Virus record (IMG/VR): IMGVR_UViG_3300046006_002827 | Span: 1 to 56,095 of that record | From: a virus | Reading direction: 5' to 3' (one strand) | Length of the DNA: 56,095 nt | Part shown: positions 40,781-50,166 of the stretch, in pieces | Position numbering within the stretch: the first letter of the stretch is position 1 | Layout: each line of letters opens with the position of its first letter | Program-made: the position numbers and the translations under genes | Notes under the pieces: model-generated | The model's database searches: none | What the model was told of the DNA's origin: nothing | Seen by the model: the letters and a program-made list of their open reading frames with translations, nothing else

Positions 40781-41011
40781 TTATTTAAAATATTGTGGGG
40801 TGTTTTGTTTATCAATTACACATTCAATTTGTAATTTTACAATTGATAAACTTTCACTCGATCTAACATCTTCAGATCGATATTTTGCAACTACAATAGT
40901 TGCTTCTTCAACAGATTGAGCTTCAACAACATACTTGATTTTTTGAAGCCTTGGATTACCATTTCGGTCGAGTTGTTCTAACTCATAACCTACAGTTACT
41001 AAATAATACAT
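40781..41011 (-). CDS. small protein, DUF4494-like
   Basis: A 76-residue alpha/beta protein (MYYLVTVGYELEQLDRNGN, then KYVVEAQSVEEATIVVAKY) resembling the short DUF4494-type proteins of Bacteroidota and their phages: strand, strand, helix with 'VEAxSxxEAE'. Function unknown. It stands between a glycosyltransferase and the 77-residue gene in the same transcription direction with gaps of 5-16 nt. Confidence 0.65.
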   Translation of the reverse strand: MYYLVTVGYELEQLDRNGNPRLQKIKYVVEAQSVEEATIVVAKYRSEDVRSSESLSIVKLQIECVIDKQNTPQYFK

Positions 41012-41016
41012 GTTTA

Positions 41017-42237
41017 CTAGATTATTGATTTAAAAAATTGTGTCCTATTTTTAGAAACATTTTGAAGAGAATAAGTATCCTTTACAGTTTCATAAAGTTT
41101 ATTACCTAAATCTTCTATCATGTTTGGGTTATCTATAAGTCTTTTCATTTGTTGTGCCCATTGTTTATGGTTTTTTTTAGGTGACACTAAAAGAGCGTTA
41201 CCTTTATCATTAATTTTACCACCATAATCAAAAACATTAATTAAATCATGAGTATATGGTAGTGTTTCACTTGCAATTAATGCCTTCTTATGGAAACCTG
41301 CTTCAATAACTTTTAGTTGTGATTTATTAGCATTAAAGTCACTTTCGATAAGAGGGGCGAAAGATACGTCAAATAAATTATAATTCATAGCATATTTATT
41401 TACTGGTTGTGTCCAAACTCTACGATATCTCTTTTCAGATGTATCATATTCTTTCTGGGTGAAAGATAGTAAATATTTTTTATAATCTTCATCTATGTAC
41501 TTATAATTTTCTGTAAATATTTTTTCATAATTATACCAAACAGTTTCCATTGGTTGAATTGGTCTAATTTTTTGTTCACCAGTCTGTGGATTATTTTCAG
41601 TTACAGTACCTCTTAAATCGAACCCACATAAAACGAATTGTGTGTTTGAATATTGTCCAAGAATTGAACTAATACCTGAAGACATTAATTTAACATCATG
41701 ATAATGACTTGAACCACCTAACCACCCAAATCTTATTTTATCAGATTTTTCTGGATTTGATTTAAATTGTGGTTCATTTGGGTCAACAGCATTTGGAAAA
41801 ACTAAAACATTTTTAATACCTAATTTTGTTCTAATCGAATCAGCAAAAGTTTGAGTTGTACAAGTTACCCAATCTGAAGCTTTCATTAACTCAACTTTTT
41901 TACGAGGTATTTCATGTTGTTTAATTTGGTGATACATTGGATGAGTAAAATCAACTAACCAATAATCATCGATATCCATAACCACTTTTATACCTTGTGA
42001 TTTTAACTTTTTAATTCTTTCTAAATTTTGTTCATGACTCATTTGATGAATAAAACTATGAAATACTACAACATCATATTTTTTAAAAAGTTCATCGTCA
42101 TTTTCTACGTTCATGGATATATCAACATGAAATTCGTCTGAATAGTTATCACCAATAAATTTAAAGGGATCTAAAATTCTATATTTACCTACACCGTGTA
42201 TATCAGGAGGAATTGTTAAAATATTAATTTTTGACAT
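41017..42237 (-). CDS. glycosyltransferase (GT-B, family 1/4-like)
   Basis: The 406-residue protein starts INILTIPPDIHGVGKYRIL, a typical GT-B opening, with HSFIHQMSHEQ, a VVMDIDDYWLVD segment and FPNAVDPNEP at the inter-domain hinge. RFGWLGGSSHYHDV begins the donor-binding lobe, and LKVIEAGFHKKALIAS provides the conserved Glu-containing helix. It is the third glycosyltransferase in 7 kb. The acceptor is unknown. It is the first gene after an AT-rich 57-nt gap, so transcription could restart here, though I see no convincing promoter. Confidence 0.85.
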   Translation of the reverse strand: MSKINILTIPPDIHGVGKYRILDPFKFIGDNYSDEFHVDISMNVENDDELFKKYDVVVFHSFIHQMSHEQNLERIKKLKSQGIKVVMDIDDYWLVDFTHPMYHQIKQHEIPRKKVELMKASDWVTCTTQTFADSIRTKLGIKNVLVFPNAVDPNEPQFKSNPEKSDKIRFGWLGGSSHYHDVKLMSSGISSILGQYSNTQFVLCGFDLRGTVTENNPQTGEQKIRPIQPMETVWYNYEKIFTENYKYIDEDYKKYLLSFTQKEYDTSEKRYRRVWTQPVNKYAMNYNLFDVSFAPLIESDFNANKSQLKVIEAGFHKKALIASETLPYTHDLINVFDYGGKINDKGNALLVSPKKNHKQWAQQMKRLIDNPNMIEDLGNKLYETVKDTYSLQNVSKNRTQFFKSII

Positions 42238-42294
42238 TAAATAATCATTATAAAATAATAATACAAAAAAGAAATTAAAAAAAAAATAGAAAAA

Positions 42295-42855
42295 TTATTT
42301 AGATTTATTAACACCAGTAATTTTACCCTTAAAAATAGAATCACCAACTTTTAACACTAAATTTTCATTGATTGAAAGAGTTTGTTGTGCGGTTAAAATT
42401 TGATTCAGTTTTGAATCTAATATTTCTGTAACTGTTTTTCTTACGATATTCTCAATTAATGGCGTTAATTCTTTCATTAAATGACCATCATTATTACTTT
42501 GTATTGATTTACTTGAGTTACTATTAATTCTAACACCCTCAGCTTCCATTAATTTTTTTGTATTTTTAACAAAATCTAAATTTAATGAATCATTTAAACT
42601 TATTTGTGGTATAGGTGTATCAATCATCGCCTTTTTTATAACGTCAGGGAGTTTAGATTCCATAACTTTTTTAGATGAAACACTTGTTGCGTTGTTTTTT
42701 AAATACGAAGGGTCAATATCTTCAGGGTTAGACCTTAAAATTGTTTCATTTATATGTCCTCTCTCATAATTACCTCCATCAACTTTATTTAATACTTTTT
42801 TTGCTTGAACTAATTTCATCATTAATTCATTTTCACTTATTGTACCTTTTACCAT
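42295..42855 (-). CDS. hypothetical protein (186 aa), helical
   Basis: The protein has a helical N-terminus (ENELMMKLVQAKKVLNKVDG), a central NPEDIDPSYL segment and a C-terminal strand-rich end (NLVLKVGDSIFKGKITGVN). No domain is recognised. It lies between the glycosyltransferase and the WYL-like gene in the same orientation with gaps of under 60 nt. Codon use matches the neighbours. Confidence 0.7.
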   Translation of the reverse strand: MVKGTISENELMMKLVQAKKVLNKVDGGNYERGHINETILRSNPEDIDPSYLKNNATSVSSKKVMESKLPDVIKKAMIDTPIPQISLNDSLNLDFVKNTKKLMEAEGVRINSNSSKSIQSNNDGHLMKELTPLIENIVRKTVTEILDSKLNQILTAQQTLSINENLVLKVGDSIFKGKITGVNKSK

Positions 42856-42883
42856 AATGTATTTTTTTATAATATAATTATTT

Positions 42884-43765
42884 TTAAAAAAAGATTAAAG
42901 CTTTAATTCTTTTTATTGATTCTTGTAATGGTATTGTCCCTATGACAATATTATCTTTTTTCATTAAATTAAATAATTTTACTTCGGTTTCTTTTTCAAT
43001 CCTTCTACGAGTCCCTTCACCCGGTCTAGAATTATCTCCGATTTCTTTTTTTCTATTAGACCAATCATTAAATTCTTTTTTACGTAAATTATCCATAAGA
43101 ATATTAAAGTCGTCTGGTGATATTGTTTTTTTACCATCAATATCCTGAACTTTTTTCTTTAATTCATCGTAAATTTCAGATGTGAAATCAATTTTTGGGT
43201 CGGGTGTTATTGGAGGTTTTGATTCTGGTTTTGGTTCAGGTAATTCCGGTTCTATTGTAGGTTCGGGTTCTGTATCAGGTTCTGGTTCTATTTCAGGTTC
43301 TACTGATGGTTTTGGTTCAGGTAATTCCGGTTCAGTTGCTGGTTCTGGTTTTTCATCATCTTTTTTGGGTACTGTAGGTAACGTACCCCAATCACTTGTA
43401 ACATAAACAACACTTAAAGACTTATCACCACTATCATTTAAATCAGGTCTTTTTACATCGAAAGTTTCATCTTCATATATTTGAATACCAGACATTCGAT
43501 TTAACATGAATAATCTCCATCCATGTTTTTCAAAACCTTTTTTAGATATTGACGGCGGTTGAACCCAACCTCTAGCAACTAAATTACCTTTTTTTGTTAA
43601 CCCTAATACAACTAACTCTGCTTTAATTCTTCTACCCGGTAATACTTCACCTTTTGGTCCATTATAATAAAAAGAAACTAAAAATCTATTTTTTATAGCT
43701 TTAGTAATTCTTTCTCTTTTTGAACCAATCGACATTTCTAATAAAATCTTTTTAAAATTATTCAT
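42884..43765 (-). CDS. WYL-like domain protein with Glu-Pro repeats
   Basis: The first ~110 residues look like a WYL-type beta domain: ITKAIKNRFLVSFYYNGPKGEVLPGRRIKAELVVLG then GFEKHGWRLFMLNRMSGIQIYED. WYL domains bind ligands or nucleic acid and often regulate phage defence or DNA repair; here no helix-turn-helix is attached. A low-complexity linker of EPEPEPTIEPELPEPKP type follows (about residues 135-190). The C-terminal ~90 residues form a helical basic end. A 1-nt overlap links it to the repeat-protein gene upstream. Domain call is moderate; function unknown. Confidence 0.68.
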   Translation of the reverse strand: MNNFKKILLEMSIGSKRERITKAIKNRFLVSFYYNGPKGEVLPGRRIKAELVVLGLTKKGNLVARGWVQPPSISKKGFEKHGWRLFMLNRMSGIQIYEDETFDVKRPDLNDSGDKSLSVVYVTSDWGTLPTVPKKDDEKPEPATEPELPEPKPSVEPEIEPEPDTEPEPTIEPELPEPKPESKPPITPDPKIDFTSEIYDELKKKVQDIDGKKTISPDDFNILMDNLRKKEFNDWSNRKKEIGDNSRPGEGTRRRIEKETEVKLFNLMKKDNIVIGTIPLQESIKRIKALIFF

Positions 43766-44721
43766 TAAAAAATAGTTTTTTTCTTATAATCTTCAGTAGA
43801 GTTATATTTATTTCGTGCAATTAATAATGTTCTTTCACTAATATCTGTCTTTGTTCCAACAATACCATTACGTTCACCTCTACCTTTTTCATCACCATTA
43901 GATATAGCGTTTGGATTATTTGAATTATAAGGATAATTTGGTCTATATATATTTTTAGAATGTAAATTTACTCTTTCATTCATATCTGTTTTAGTACCAA
44001 CAAAACCATCAATTTCTCCTCTACCTTTTTCATCACCATTAGATTTTGCATTTGGATTATTTGAACCATATAAAAAACCTGTTTTATAAATGTTTTTTGA
44101 TAAAAGTTCATTCCTTTTATTTATATCTGTTTTAGAACCAATAACACCATTTGAATTTTCACCTTTCCCTTTATCATCACCGTTAGATATTGCGTTTGGG
44201 TGTTTTGAATTATAATCATTTAATGGTTTATAAATATTTTTTGATAATAAAGTTGTTCTTTCAAGTATATCTTTATTAGAACCAATACTACCATTATTAT
44301 TTTCACCTTTTCCTTTATCATCACCATCAGATATTGCGTTTGGGTTATTAGTACCATAACCATTATTAGATGTGTATATGTTTTTACCTAATAGAATGTT
44401 TCTAACATTAATATCAGTTAATCCACCTATTGATTTTGTTGTTTCCCCCTTTCCCTTTTCATCACCATCAGATATTGCGTTTGGATTGTTAGAATCATAT
44501 AAAAATTTATTATTATATAAATTCTTAGATAATAATGAGTTCCTTTCAAGTATATCTTTTTTAGAACCTATATTACCATTCAACTCTCCTTTACCTTTTT
44601 CGTCATTACTAGATAACGCATTTAAATTATTTGAATCATACAATTGATTATAATTGTACTGATTTGTTGATAAATGTTGTTGTCTTTGTTGTTCAGCTAT
44701 TATTTCTAATTGAGTTGCCAT
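43765..44721 (-). CDS. protein with six 47-residue NPNAISxGDEKGKGE repeats
   Basis: The 318-residue protein is almost entirely six imperfect repeats of about 47 residues. Each contains NPNAISDGDEKGKGE, a GSKTDI/ER segment and LLSKNIY. The repeats are kept in phase at DNA level (about 141 bp each). The consensus is Asn/Gly/Lys/Asp-rich, with no hydrophobic core, suggesting an extended, repetitive fibre or linker. Similar repeats are, to my recollection, seen in phages of Bacteroidota, without known function. It may be a virion decoration or tail component. It overlaps the WYL-like gene by 1 nt and is 1 nt from the upstream gene. Confidence 0.78.
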   Translation of the reverse strand: MATQLEIIAEQQRQQHLSTNQYNYNQLYDSNNLNALSSNDEKGKGELNGNIGSKKDILERNSLLSKNLYNNKFLYDSNNPNAISDGDEKGKGETTKSIGGLTDINVRNILLGKNIYTSNNGYGTNNPNAISDGDDKGKGENNNGSIGSNKDILERTTLLSKNIYKPLNDYNSKHPNAISNGDDKGKGENSNGVIGSKTDINKRNELLSKNIYKTGFLYGSNNPNAKSNGDEKGRGEIDGFVGTKTDMNERVNLHSKNIYRPNYPYNSNNPNAISNGDEKGRGERNGIVGTKTDISERTLLIARNKYNSTEDYKKKTIF

Positions 44722-44722
44722 A

Positions 44723-45211
44723 TTAATGTGTGATTAGTTTTTTTATTTTTTCAAGTTCTTCAAATAGTTTTAATGATGAAACACTTGTTTTATTTGAATT
44801 ACTTTTCATTAAATTTAATGGGATTTTAAAACTAAATCTTTTGGTGTGTGAATTTAAATAACCATTTTTTCTTTGACCAGTTAAACCTGAAGCCTCATCA
44901 GATTTTTTTTTCGATTTTTTATTACTTTTAATCAAATCTCTTTCGTTATTTAAAAACGTTAATGCCCATTTTTCCATTAACTCCCCACCACAAAGATCAT
45001 ATTTTAATTTATCCTTAATTTTATCCATGTTCTGAATATCATGAATAATTCTTTTTAATTGATTATATTTTACAGTTTTGTCTTCTAAAAGTTTTTTAGC
45101 TCTTTGAATACCTTTAATATTTTCACCATTCAACCAAGTTATTGTTTGTTTTATTTTGACTAAAATATCTTGAGGTATTTTAAAAACCCTGTTTTTTAAA
45201 TCTTTATTCAT
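44723..45211 (-). CDS. hypothetical protein (162 aa), basic and helical
   Basis: A lysine-rich, mainly helical protein (ILVKIKQTITWLNGENIKGIQRAKKLLEDK) with an SGLTGQRKNGYLNSHTKRF segment that could be an exposed loop, and a C-terminal helix (LKLFEELEKIKKLITH). No recognised family. It overlaps the upstream gene by 8 nt and is followed by the repeat protein, so it belongs to the operon that starts at 45953. Confidence 0.7.
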   Translation of the reverse strand: MNKDLKNRVFKIPQDILVKIKQTITWLNGENIKGIQRAKKLLEDKTVKYNQLKRIIHDIQNMDKIKDKLKYDLCGGELMEKWALTFLNNERDLIKSNKKSKKKSDEASGLTGQRKNGYLNSHTKRFSFKIPLNLMKSNSNKTSVSSLKLFEELEKIKKLITH

Positions 45212-45953
45212 CTTCTCTTTTTAATAGTTTAAAAACATGACTTAATGGTACATTATTCTTTTTTAAAGTTTTTTTCAAAGCAGATATCTGTTTTTTTATA
45301 ATAGGTTCTAATTCTTGATCAACATCTTCATATTGGTCTTTCTTTATTAAATCATTACTATCTGTTTTTTTATTGATAATACTTTCAACGTAATCTTCAA
45401 TATATTTCTTAGGATTTTCAATAAGTCTAACTTTATCACCTTCTAAATCCTCATCATATCCATATGAAGATAATCTTTCTTCAGTTTCATCATCATCAAT
45501 TTCAAGTTCATGTTTAAAATATTTTTTAGCGGATTCAATATCAGCATCTCTCCCTAATGTTTTTTCATATCCCAATCCTTTACTTAAATCAGATTCTGCC
45601 CAATATCTAAGTGATGTATGCGTACCGTGTACACCATGAATACCCATAGAACCACCACCTGTTTTTACAATTTCATCGGTAGTTTTATGTGTTGTACCTT
45701 TACTATCTTTAGTTAATGGTACTTTCTTTTTAGAAATATTTCCAAATTCATCCACTATTTCATCTAATTCATTTTCAACTTTATCTGGTATTTTTTTATA
45801 ATCAGTTTTACTTGAAAATTCTTTAGACCATTTATCCCATTTTTTCCTTTCTTTTTTAGGTATGGATTTATCTCCCGCTTTAGCATAAAAGAATCTTTGT
45901 TGTGCTTTAGATGCAAAAGTTTCCTCAATTATTTTCTTTAAATATTGGTCCAT
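45204..45953 (-). CDS. hypothetical protein with an [13 protein letters not shown]-terminal motif
   Basis: The 249-residue protein starts with a helix, then [35 protein letters not shown], a conserved basic motif found near the N-termini of assorted phage proteins. A region rich in Lys/Asp follows, with a Gly/His segment ([21 protein letters not shown]). The C-terminal half is acidic and helical. The motif is likely an interaction or packaging signal rather than an enzyme. The gene is first in its minus-strand operon, divergent from the fibre gene, with a TATTTATA motif 19 nt before the ATG. Confidence 0.7.
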   Translation of the reverse strand: MDQYLKKIIEETFASKAQQRFFYAKAGDKSIPKKERKKWDKWSKEFSSKTDYKKIPDKVENELDEIVDEFGNISKKKVPLTKDSKGTTHKTTDEIVKTGGGSMGIHGVHGTHTSLRYWAESDLSKGLGYEKTLGRDADIESAKKYFKHELEIDDDETEERLSSYGYDEDLEGDKVRLIENPKKYIEDYVESIINKKTDSNDLIKKDQYEDVDQELEPIIKKQISALKKTLKKNNVPLSHVFKLLKREDE

Positions 45954-45972
45954 TTTATTATTTTTTAATATT

Positions 45973-45980
45973 TATAAATA
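45973..45980 (-). promoter_or_regulatory. TATTTATA motif for the 45953 operon
   Basis: On the minus strand the octamer ends 19 nt before the ATG at 45953. It is embedded in a near-palindromic AATATTTATAAATATT, so it could also read rightward. It is half of a divergent pair with the motif at 45998-46005. Confidence 0.45.
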
Positions 45981-45997
45981 TCAAAAGAAATGAAAGA

Positions 45998-46005
45998 TAT
46001 TTATA
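45998..46005 (+). promoter_or_regulatory. TATTTATA motif 4 nt before the fibre ATG
   Basis: The octamer GATATTTATA lies 4 nt before the ATG at 46010. The same spacing is found at 50155-50162 and nearly the same at terminase and portal. Confidence 0.45.
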
Positions 46006-46009
46006 TATA

Positions 46010-49000
46010 ATGAATAGTCAAAATATTTTAAAATTTTACGGATCAAAACTAGATTTAAAACTAGATTCATCAGAATTTTATGATTTTGAATTATCGGAAG
46101 ATACAAATTATAATACTGACGTATTAGATTTAACAACTGAAATATTATACACTGGATTGACTGTTGATTCTTCTTGTTATTCTGGTTTTACAAATTTATG
46201 GGTACTACCCATAAACGAACAATATACTGGACATACGTGTGATTTTAAAATAAGAAAAAGAACAGAAAAAGGTTGGACTTTAGATTTTGTTTTTAACCGA
46301 AATAATATTGGATGGTCAGGTGGGTCAACTTTTTATTATTGGGGAATTAGTGGTGAAACAATAGAATCAAATTATGTTGATAATAATCTTTCGTTTAAAT
46401 TTACAACAGATGGTAGAATAAAATGGAATTCGTATAGATATTCTGGTTATTGTGATTCAACAACAGGGTATACTGAATCTTACTATATTTCATCAGGGCA
46501 AACACCTATTTTATGTTCAAATGGAACTTCTTCCGATTTCAACATCACAATAACTTTTGATAGATATAATCATTATGAAGATTGTGATATTGAAAATAAA
46601 GGTGGAACAAATGATTTAATTCGAAATCTATACACTATTGACTATAATGGTAATACTGGTTCAACAACAACACAAATCACAACAGGATATACAATCATAA
46701 ACACTTTAAAAGATTGGATATCAGGTGGTACAATAACTAACGAATATATTGAAATGTTAAATAAAAAATGGTCCGATAATAAAAAACGAAGATTAGGAAC
46801 ATTAAAAATATTTCATAATGGAAAAACCATATATAAATTAGAAAATTGGGAAGAAATTATTCCATCATTAAGAGAATCTGAAAATGAAATAATTCAAAAA
46901 TGGGGTGGAGGTACGATATCGTATAATGACATACACACAGGAAACACTCTATTTCAAATTAAAAAAATTAAATATTTTGAGGAACCATTGGATTTTGTTC
47001 ATATTAAACATCACTATTTAACATCTGTGAAACCAAATTATTCCATAAATGAATGTACAAGTGATTGTATAGATAATATTGTTAGATTATTAACTAGAAC
47101 ACCAACACCAACATTAACTAGTACTCCAACGCCAACACCAACACAAACACCAACACCTTCACCGACATTAACTAGTACACCAACACCGACATTAACTAAT
47201 ACACCGACATTAACTAATACACCGACATTAACCAGTACACAAACACCAACACCTTCACCTACATTAACTAGTACACAAACACCGACATTAACTAATACAC
47301 CAACATTAACTAGTACACAAACACCAACAAGAACTAGTACACCAACACCTTCACCTACATTAACTAGTACACAAACACCAACATTAACACCTACATTAAC
47401 TAGTACACAAACACCAACATTAACACCTACATTAACTAGTACACAAACACCAACATTAACTAATACACCGACATTAACATCAACATTAACACCCACATTA
47501 ACTAGTACACCAACACCAACATTAACTAATACACCAACATTAACTAGTACACAAACACCAACAAAAACTAGTACACCAACACCTTCACCCACATTAACTA
47601 ATACACCGACATTAACTAGTACACCGACATTAACACCGACATTAACTAATACACCGACATTAACTAGTACGTTGACATTAACACCAACACCAACAGTTAC
47701 CCCAACATCAGGTGCTTTACTTTTAGACCTTTACACAAATGCAGCTGCAGCATATTCTTTGCGTAAACTTAGAACAGAATATTCGGGAAGCGCAATAAGA
47801 GTGAGAAGGTCAAGTGATAACACAGAGCAAGATATTGGATTTGTGGGTGGTAATTTAGATACAACGACATTAACAACATTTGTTGGCTCTGTAAATGGAT
47901 TTGTAACCACATGGTATGACCAAAGTAGTAATGCAAATAATGCAACAATGTCAACGCAGGCGAATCAACCGCAAATAGTAACTAATGGAGTTGTTGAGCT
48001 TTTAAATAATAAAAAAGCAATAAAATTTAATTCTCGTACATTAATCTTAACATCAATAATAACAACAACTAATAGTCTTTATTCAATTTTTGATTTAACA
48101 TCAGTAGAAACAATTAATAGATCTAATGTTGTAGGTGGTGATGCTGGTTCATTTTTAAGTAGATATAACGGTGGAAGTTATCAATTATTAAGAACTGGAC
48201 AAATTGAATTTATAAGTTCATCGACTATTAGAAATAGTAATCAAATTTATTTAAATACTGCGTTAACAACAAATACAGGAATAAAAACATATATAAATAA
48301 TAATTTAGATAGATCGTTTGTTGGTAATCCATTATTTTCATCTGGTATTAATTATTTAGGTTCTTCTGTAGGTACAAGTCAGGACAAATTTGTTGGAAGA
48401 ATGCAAGAAATAATAATTTATAATTCCAATCAAGAATCAAATCTACTTGGAATACAGACAAACATAAACACGCACTATGAGATATATATACCACCAACAC
48501 CAACACCAACACCTTCACCCACATTAACTAATACACCGACACCAACATTAACTAGTACACCGACATTAACACCGACATTAACACCGACATTAACACCGAC
48601 ATTAACTAGTACACCAACAGTAACACCAGTTTATGACGCAGATGCTCAGACATTCTTTAACCGTGTTACAACGGCAGGAGGAACTTTGACAGCAACGGAA
48701 CAAAACGCGGTTAATACTTTGGTACTTGCCATGAAGGCAGATGGTATCTGGGATAAGATGATAGCCATTTATCCGATGGTGGGAGCAAGTGCGGCAGCGT
48801 GTGCACAGAATTTAAAGAGCGCAAGTTTCACTGGAACATTTAGTAATGGATGGACTTATACAAGTAATGGTGCTAAACCTAATGGAACAGGTGCCGTTAT
48901 GAATACAGGATATGTTAAAACAATTTTTTTATTTGGTATGAGTTTCTATAATAGAACTAATTCAAATAAATTAGGTTACGATATAGGAGAACCAAGTTTA

Positions 49001-49363
49001 GGGGGAGGTACTCATATTCTTTTAGGTCTTGGTTCTACAAGTGCTAGAGTTAGAAATAATACCAATGCTAACATTGATTATAATTATGGTGTAACAAATG
49101 TAGGATTTTGGCAAACCAATAGAATTGGATTATCAACAAATGGGTTTAATTTTAATTATAATGGAGTAGTTGTTGGACAGAATTCAAGTTATGATGGTAT
49201 ATTAAATAATCAAGAATTAAAACTTAGTGGTTTTGGAAGCCTATTTTCAGATAGAGAATGCGCTTTTGCTTCTTTAAATGAAGGATTAACCAATACCGAG
49301 GCATCCAATTTTTATACATCAGTTCAATCATTCCAAATAAGTTTAAATCGCCAAGTAAATTAG
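46010..49363 (+). CDS. tail-fibre-like adhesin with Pro-Thr repeat spacers and LamG-like domains
   Basis: The 1117-residue protein is built of blocks. The N-terminal 360 residues are beta-rich (with [24 protein letters not shown]). A Pro/Thr/Ser/Leu repeat tract follows (about 363-565, TPTLTSTPT units). The next domain (about 568-826) resembles the catalytic domain fold of alpha-L-arabinofuranosidase B/LamG ([23 protein letters not shown] and [15 protein letters not shown]). A second Pro-Thr spacer (about 827-873) leads to a C-terminal domain starting [22 protein letters not shown] with YPMVGASAA, a type recurrent in Bacteroidota phage fibres. It probably binds host glycans. I start at the ATG at 46010 because a longer frame (45911) would overlap the divergent gene and the promoters. 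Confidence 0.85.
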   Translation: MNSQNILKFYGSKLDLKLDSSEFYDFELSEDTNYNTDVLDLTTEILYTGLTVDSSCYSGFTNLWVLPINEQYTGHTCDFKIRKRTEKGWTLDFVFNRNNIGWSGGSTFYYWGISGETIESNYVDNNLSFKFTTDGRIKWNSYRYSGYCDSTTGYTESYYISSGQTPILCSNGTSSDFNITITFDRYNHYEDCDIENKGGTNDLIRNLYTIDYNGNTGSTTTQITTGYTIINTLKDWISGGTITNEYIEMLNKKWSDNKKRRLGTLKIFHNGKTIYKLENWEEIIPSLRESENEIIQKWGGGTISYNDIHTGNTLFQIKKIKYFEEPLDFVHIKHHYLTSVKPNYSINECTSDCIDNIVRLLTRTPTPTLTSTPTPTPTQTPTPSPTLTSTPTPTLTNTPTLTNTPTLTSTQTPTPSPTLTSTQTPTLTNTPTLTSTQTPTRTSTPTPSPTLTSTQTPTLTPTLTSTQTPTLTPTLTSTQTPTLTNTPTLTSTLTPTLTSTPTPTLTNTPTLTSTQTPTKTSTPTPSPTLTNTPTLTSTPTLTPTLTNTPTLTSTLTLTPTPTVTPTSGALLLDLYTNAAAAYSLRKLRTEYSGSAIRVRRSSDNTEQDIGFVGGNLDTTTLTTFVGSVNGFVTTWYDQSSNANNATMSTQANQPQIVTNGVVELLNNKKAIKFNSRTLILTSIITTTNSLYSIFDLTSVETINRSNVVGGDAGSFLSRYNGGSYQLLRTGQIEFISSSTIRNSNQIYLNTALTTNTGIKTYINNNLDRSFVGNPLFSSGINYLGSSVGTSQDKFVGRMQEIIIYNSNQESNLLGIQTNINTHYEIYIPPTPTPTPSPTLTNTPTPTLTSTPTLTPTLTPTLTPTLTSTPTVTPVYDADAQTFFNRVTTAGGTLTATEQNAVNTLVLAMKADGIWDKMIAIYPMVGASAAACAQNLKSASFTGTFSNGWTYTSNGAKPNGTGAVMNTGYVKTIFLFGMSFYNRTNSNKLGYDIGEPSLGGGTHILLGLGSTSARVRNNTNANIDYNYGVTNVGFWQTNRIGLSTNGFNFNYNGVVVGQNSSYDGILNNQELKLSGFGSLFSDRECAFASLNEGLTNTEASNFYTSVQSFQISLNRQVN
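47099..47706 (+). repeat. Pro-Thr-encoding tandem repeats, long tract
   Basis: Short in-frame repeats built from ACACCAACA, ACACCGACA and TTAACTAGTAC/TTAACTAATAC units encode the (T/S)PTLT(S/N) spacer. Unit order varies, so the array arose by repeated expansion and recombination. It is a probable hypervariable length region. Confidence 0.9.
48490..48628 (+). repeat. Pro-Thr-encoding tandem repeats, short tract
   Basis: A second block uses the same units as the long tract, separated from it by one folded domain of about 260 residues. Matching repeats flanking a domain could permit domain loss or exchange by recombination. Confidence 0.9.
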
Positions 49364-49368
49364 TAATT

Positions 49369-49590
49369 ATGATAGGATATATTTTAACAGTTGAACAAAA
49401 ACAAGAAATAAAAGGTGTATTTTTTACTGATAACATATTTTTTAATTGCGTTCAAGATATTAATGGAACATGGTTTTTATTCTTATCTCATCAAGACATT
49501 GAAATTTTACCACAAGAATTTCAATACCTTTTAACATTACCAACGGGAGAATATGTTCCACCGTTGCCACCAGATTTTAACCTTAACTAA
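49369..49590 (+). CDS. small fibre-associated protein (73 aa)
   Basis: The 73-residue protein follows the fibre gene by 5 nt and has the pattern IGYILTVEQKQEIKGVFF, NCVQDINGTWFLFLS, ending PTGEYVPPLPPDF. Its place right after the fibre suggests an accessory or assembly protein for it (inference from position). No signal peptide or membrane helix is seen. Confidence 0.65.
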   Translation: MIGYILTVEQKQEIKGVFFTDNIFFNCVQDINGTWFLFLSHQDIEILPQEFQYLLTLPTGEYVPPLPPDFNLN

Positions 49591-49596
49591 AATAAC

Positions 49597-49740
49597 ATGG
49601 AAATAAATAATTTTTCAATAGATACAGACACAAATAGTTTAAATTTAAATCCTTTGGGTGGAACAAATAACGGAAAATTTACATTAATGACTACTTATTT
49701 TAATAGAAGTGTTGTATATTTTCTAAATGGTACATTGTAA
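49597..49740 (+). CDS. very small ORF (47 aa) after the fibre-associated gene
   Basis: The ATG at 49597 opens a 47-codon frame ending TAA at 49740. The product has an Asn/Thr-rich N-terminus and KFTLMTTYFNRSVVYFLNG at the end, similar in composition to virion beta-structures. It lies 6 nt after the previous stop in the same orientation. Its small size makes it uncertain whether it is a gene or the remnant of a longer fibre-accessory protein. Confidence 0.4.
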   Translation: MEINNFSIDTDTNSLNLNPLGGTNNGKFTLMTTYFNRSVVYFLNGTL

Positions 49741-49810
49741 GAAATAGTAATGTACACTAATAATCAATAATCTAATATTATAAAAATTAACACAAATATA
49801 AATACAAATT

Positions 49811-50047
49811 ATGGAATCTATTAACGGATACAAATACAATAATGAGGATGACGCCTTACACGCACAGGACATTTGTCGAATAAACGAAGGATTACCAAAG
49901 CCAGGTGGAACAACCTTGCAGGCGGTTGACGTACAATATGCTGCGTTAAATGAACCACCATTTTGGTACATTGTCTTTTGTAACGAAAGTCAAATACTTG
50001 GAACACCCATTGACTTTGAAGTTATATATCCTGAAATGAATTTATAA
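49811..50047 (+). CDS. hypothetical small protein (78 aa)
   Basis: A 78-residue acidic protein: MESINGYKYNNEDDALHAQDICRINEGLPKPGGTT-type start, then YAALNEPPFWYIVFC, a hydrophobic strand rather than a full transmembrane helix. The ATG is preceded by an AT-rich leader. No homologous family is recognised. It is one of a series of short genes between fibre and polymerase, which looks like a place for accessory genes. Confidence 0.6.
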   Translation: MESINGYKYNNEDDALHAQDICRINEGLPKPGGTTLQAVDVQYAALNEPPFWYIVFCNESQILGTPIDFEVIYPEMNL

Positions 50048-50154
50048 CAACAAAACACCTTTTTTTACTTATAATAATATTTTTTAAACTATTTATTTTA
50101 AATGTTATTAAAAATAATGTGGTCAGAGTTTTATAATACAATCTTAAAATAAAA

Positions 50155-50162
50155 TATTTATA
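50155..50162 (+). promoter_or_regulatory. TATTTATA motif 4 nt before the 50167 ATG
   Basis: The octamer is separated from the ATG by ACGT. The preceding 119-nt gap (50048-50166) contains nothing else I can name. Confidence 0.4.
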
Positions 50163-50166
50163 ACGT

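Noticed and set aside
43182-43406. Plus-strand Gly-Ser-rich frame opposite the Glu-Pro linker
   Set aside because: It is the reverse-strand image of the EPEP repeats in the WYL-like gene.
45911-46009. N-terminal extension of the fibre gene from 45911
   Set aside because: It would overlap the divergent gene at 45953 and both octamer motifs; the ATG at 46010 is preferred.
47038-47592. Minus-strand reading frame of 184 codons (Val-Gly-Asn-rich)
   Set aside because: It is the shadow of the Pro-Thr repeat DNA on the other strand; the repeats keep any frame open.
47099-47706. Possible CRISPR-like array because of regular short repeats
   Set aside because: Units are short, imperfect, in frame and without unique spacers; they encode a Pro-Thr linker.
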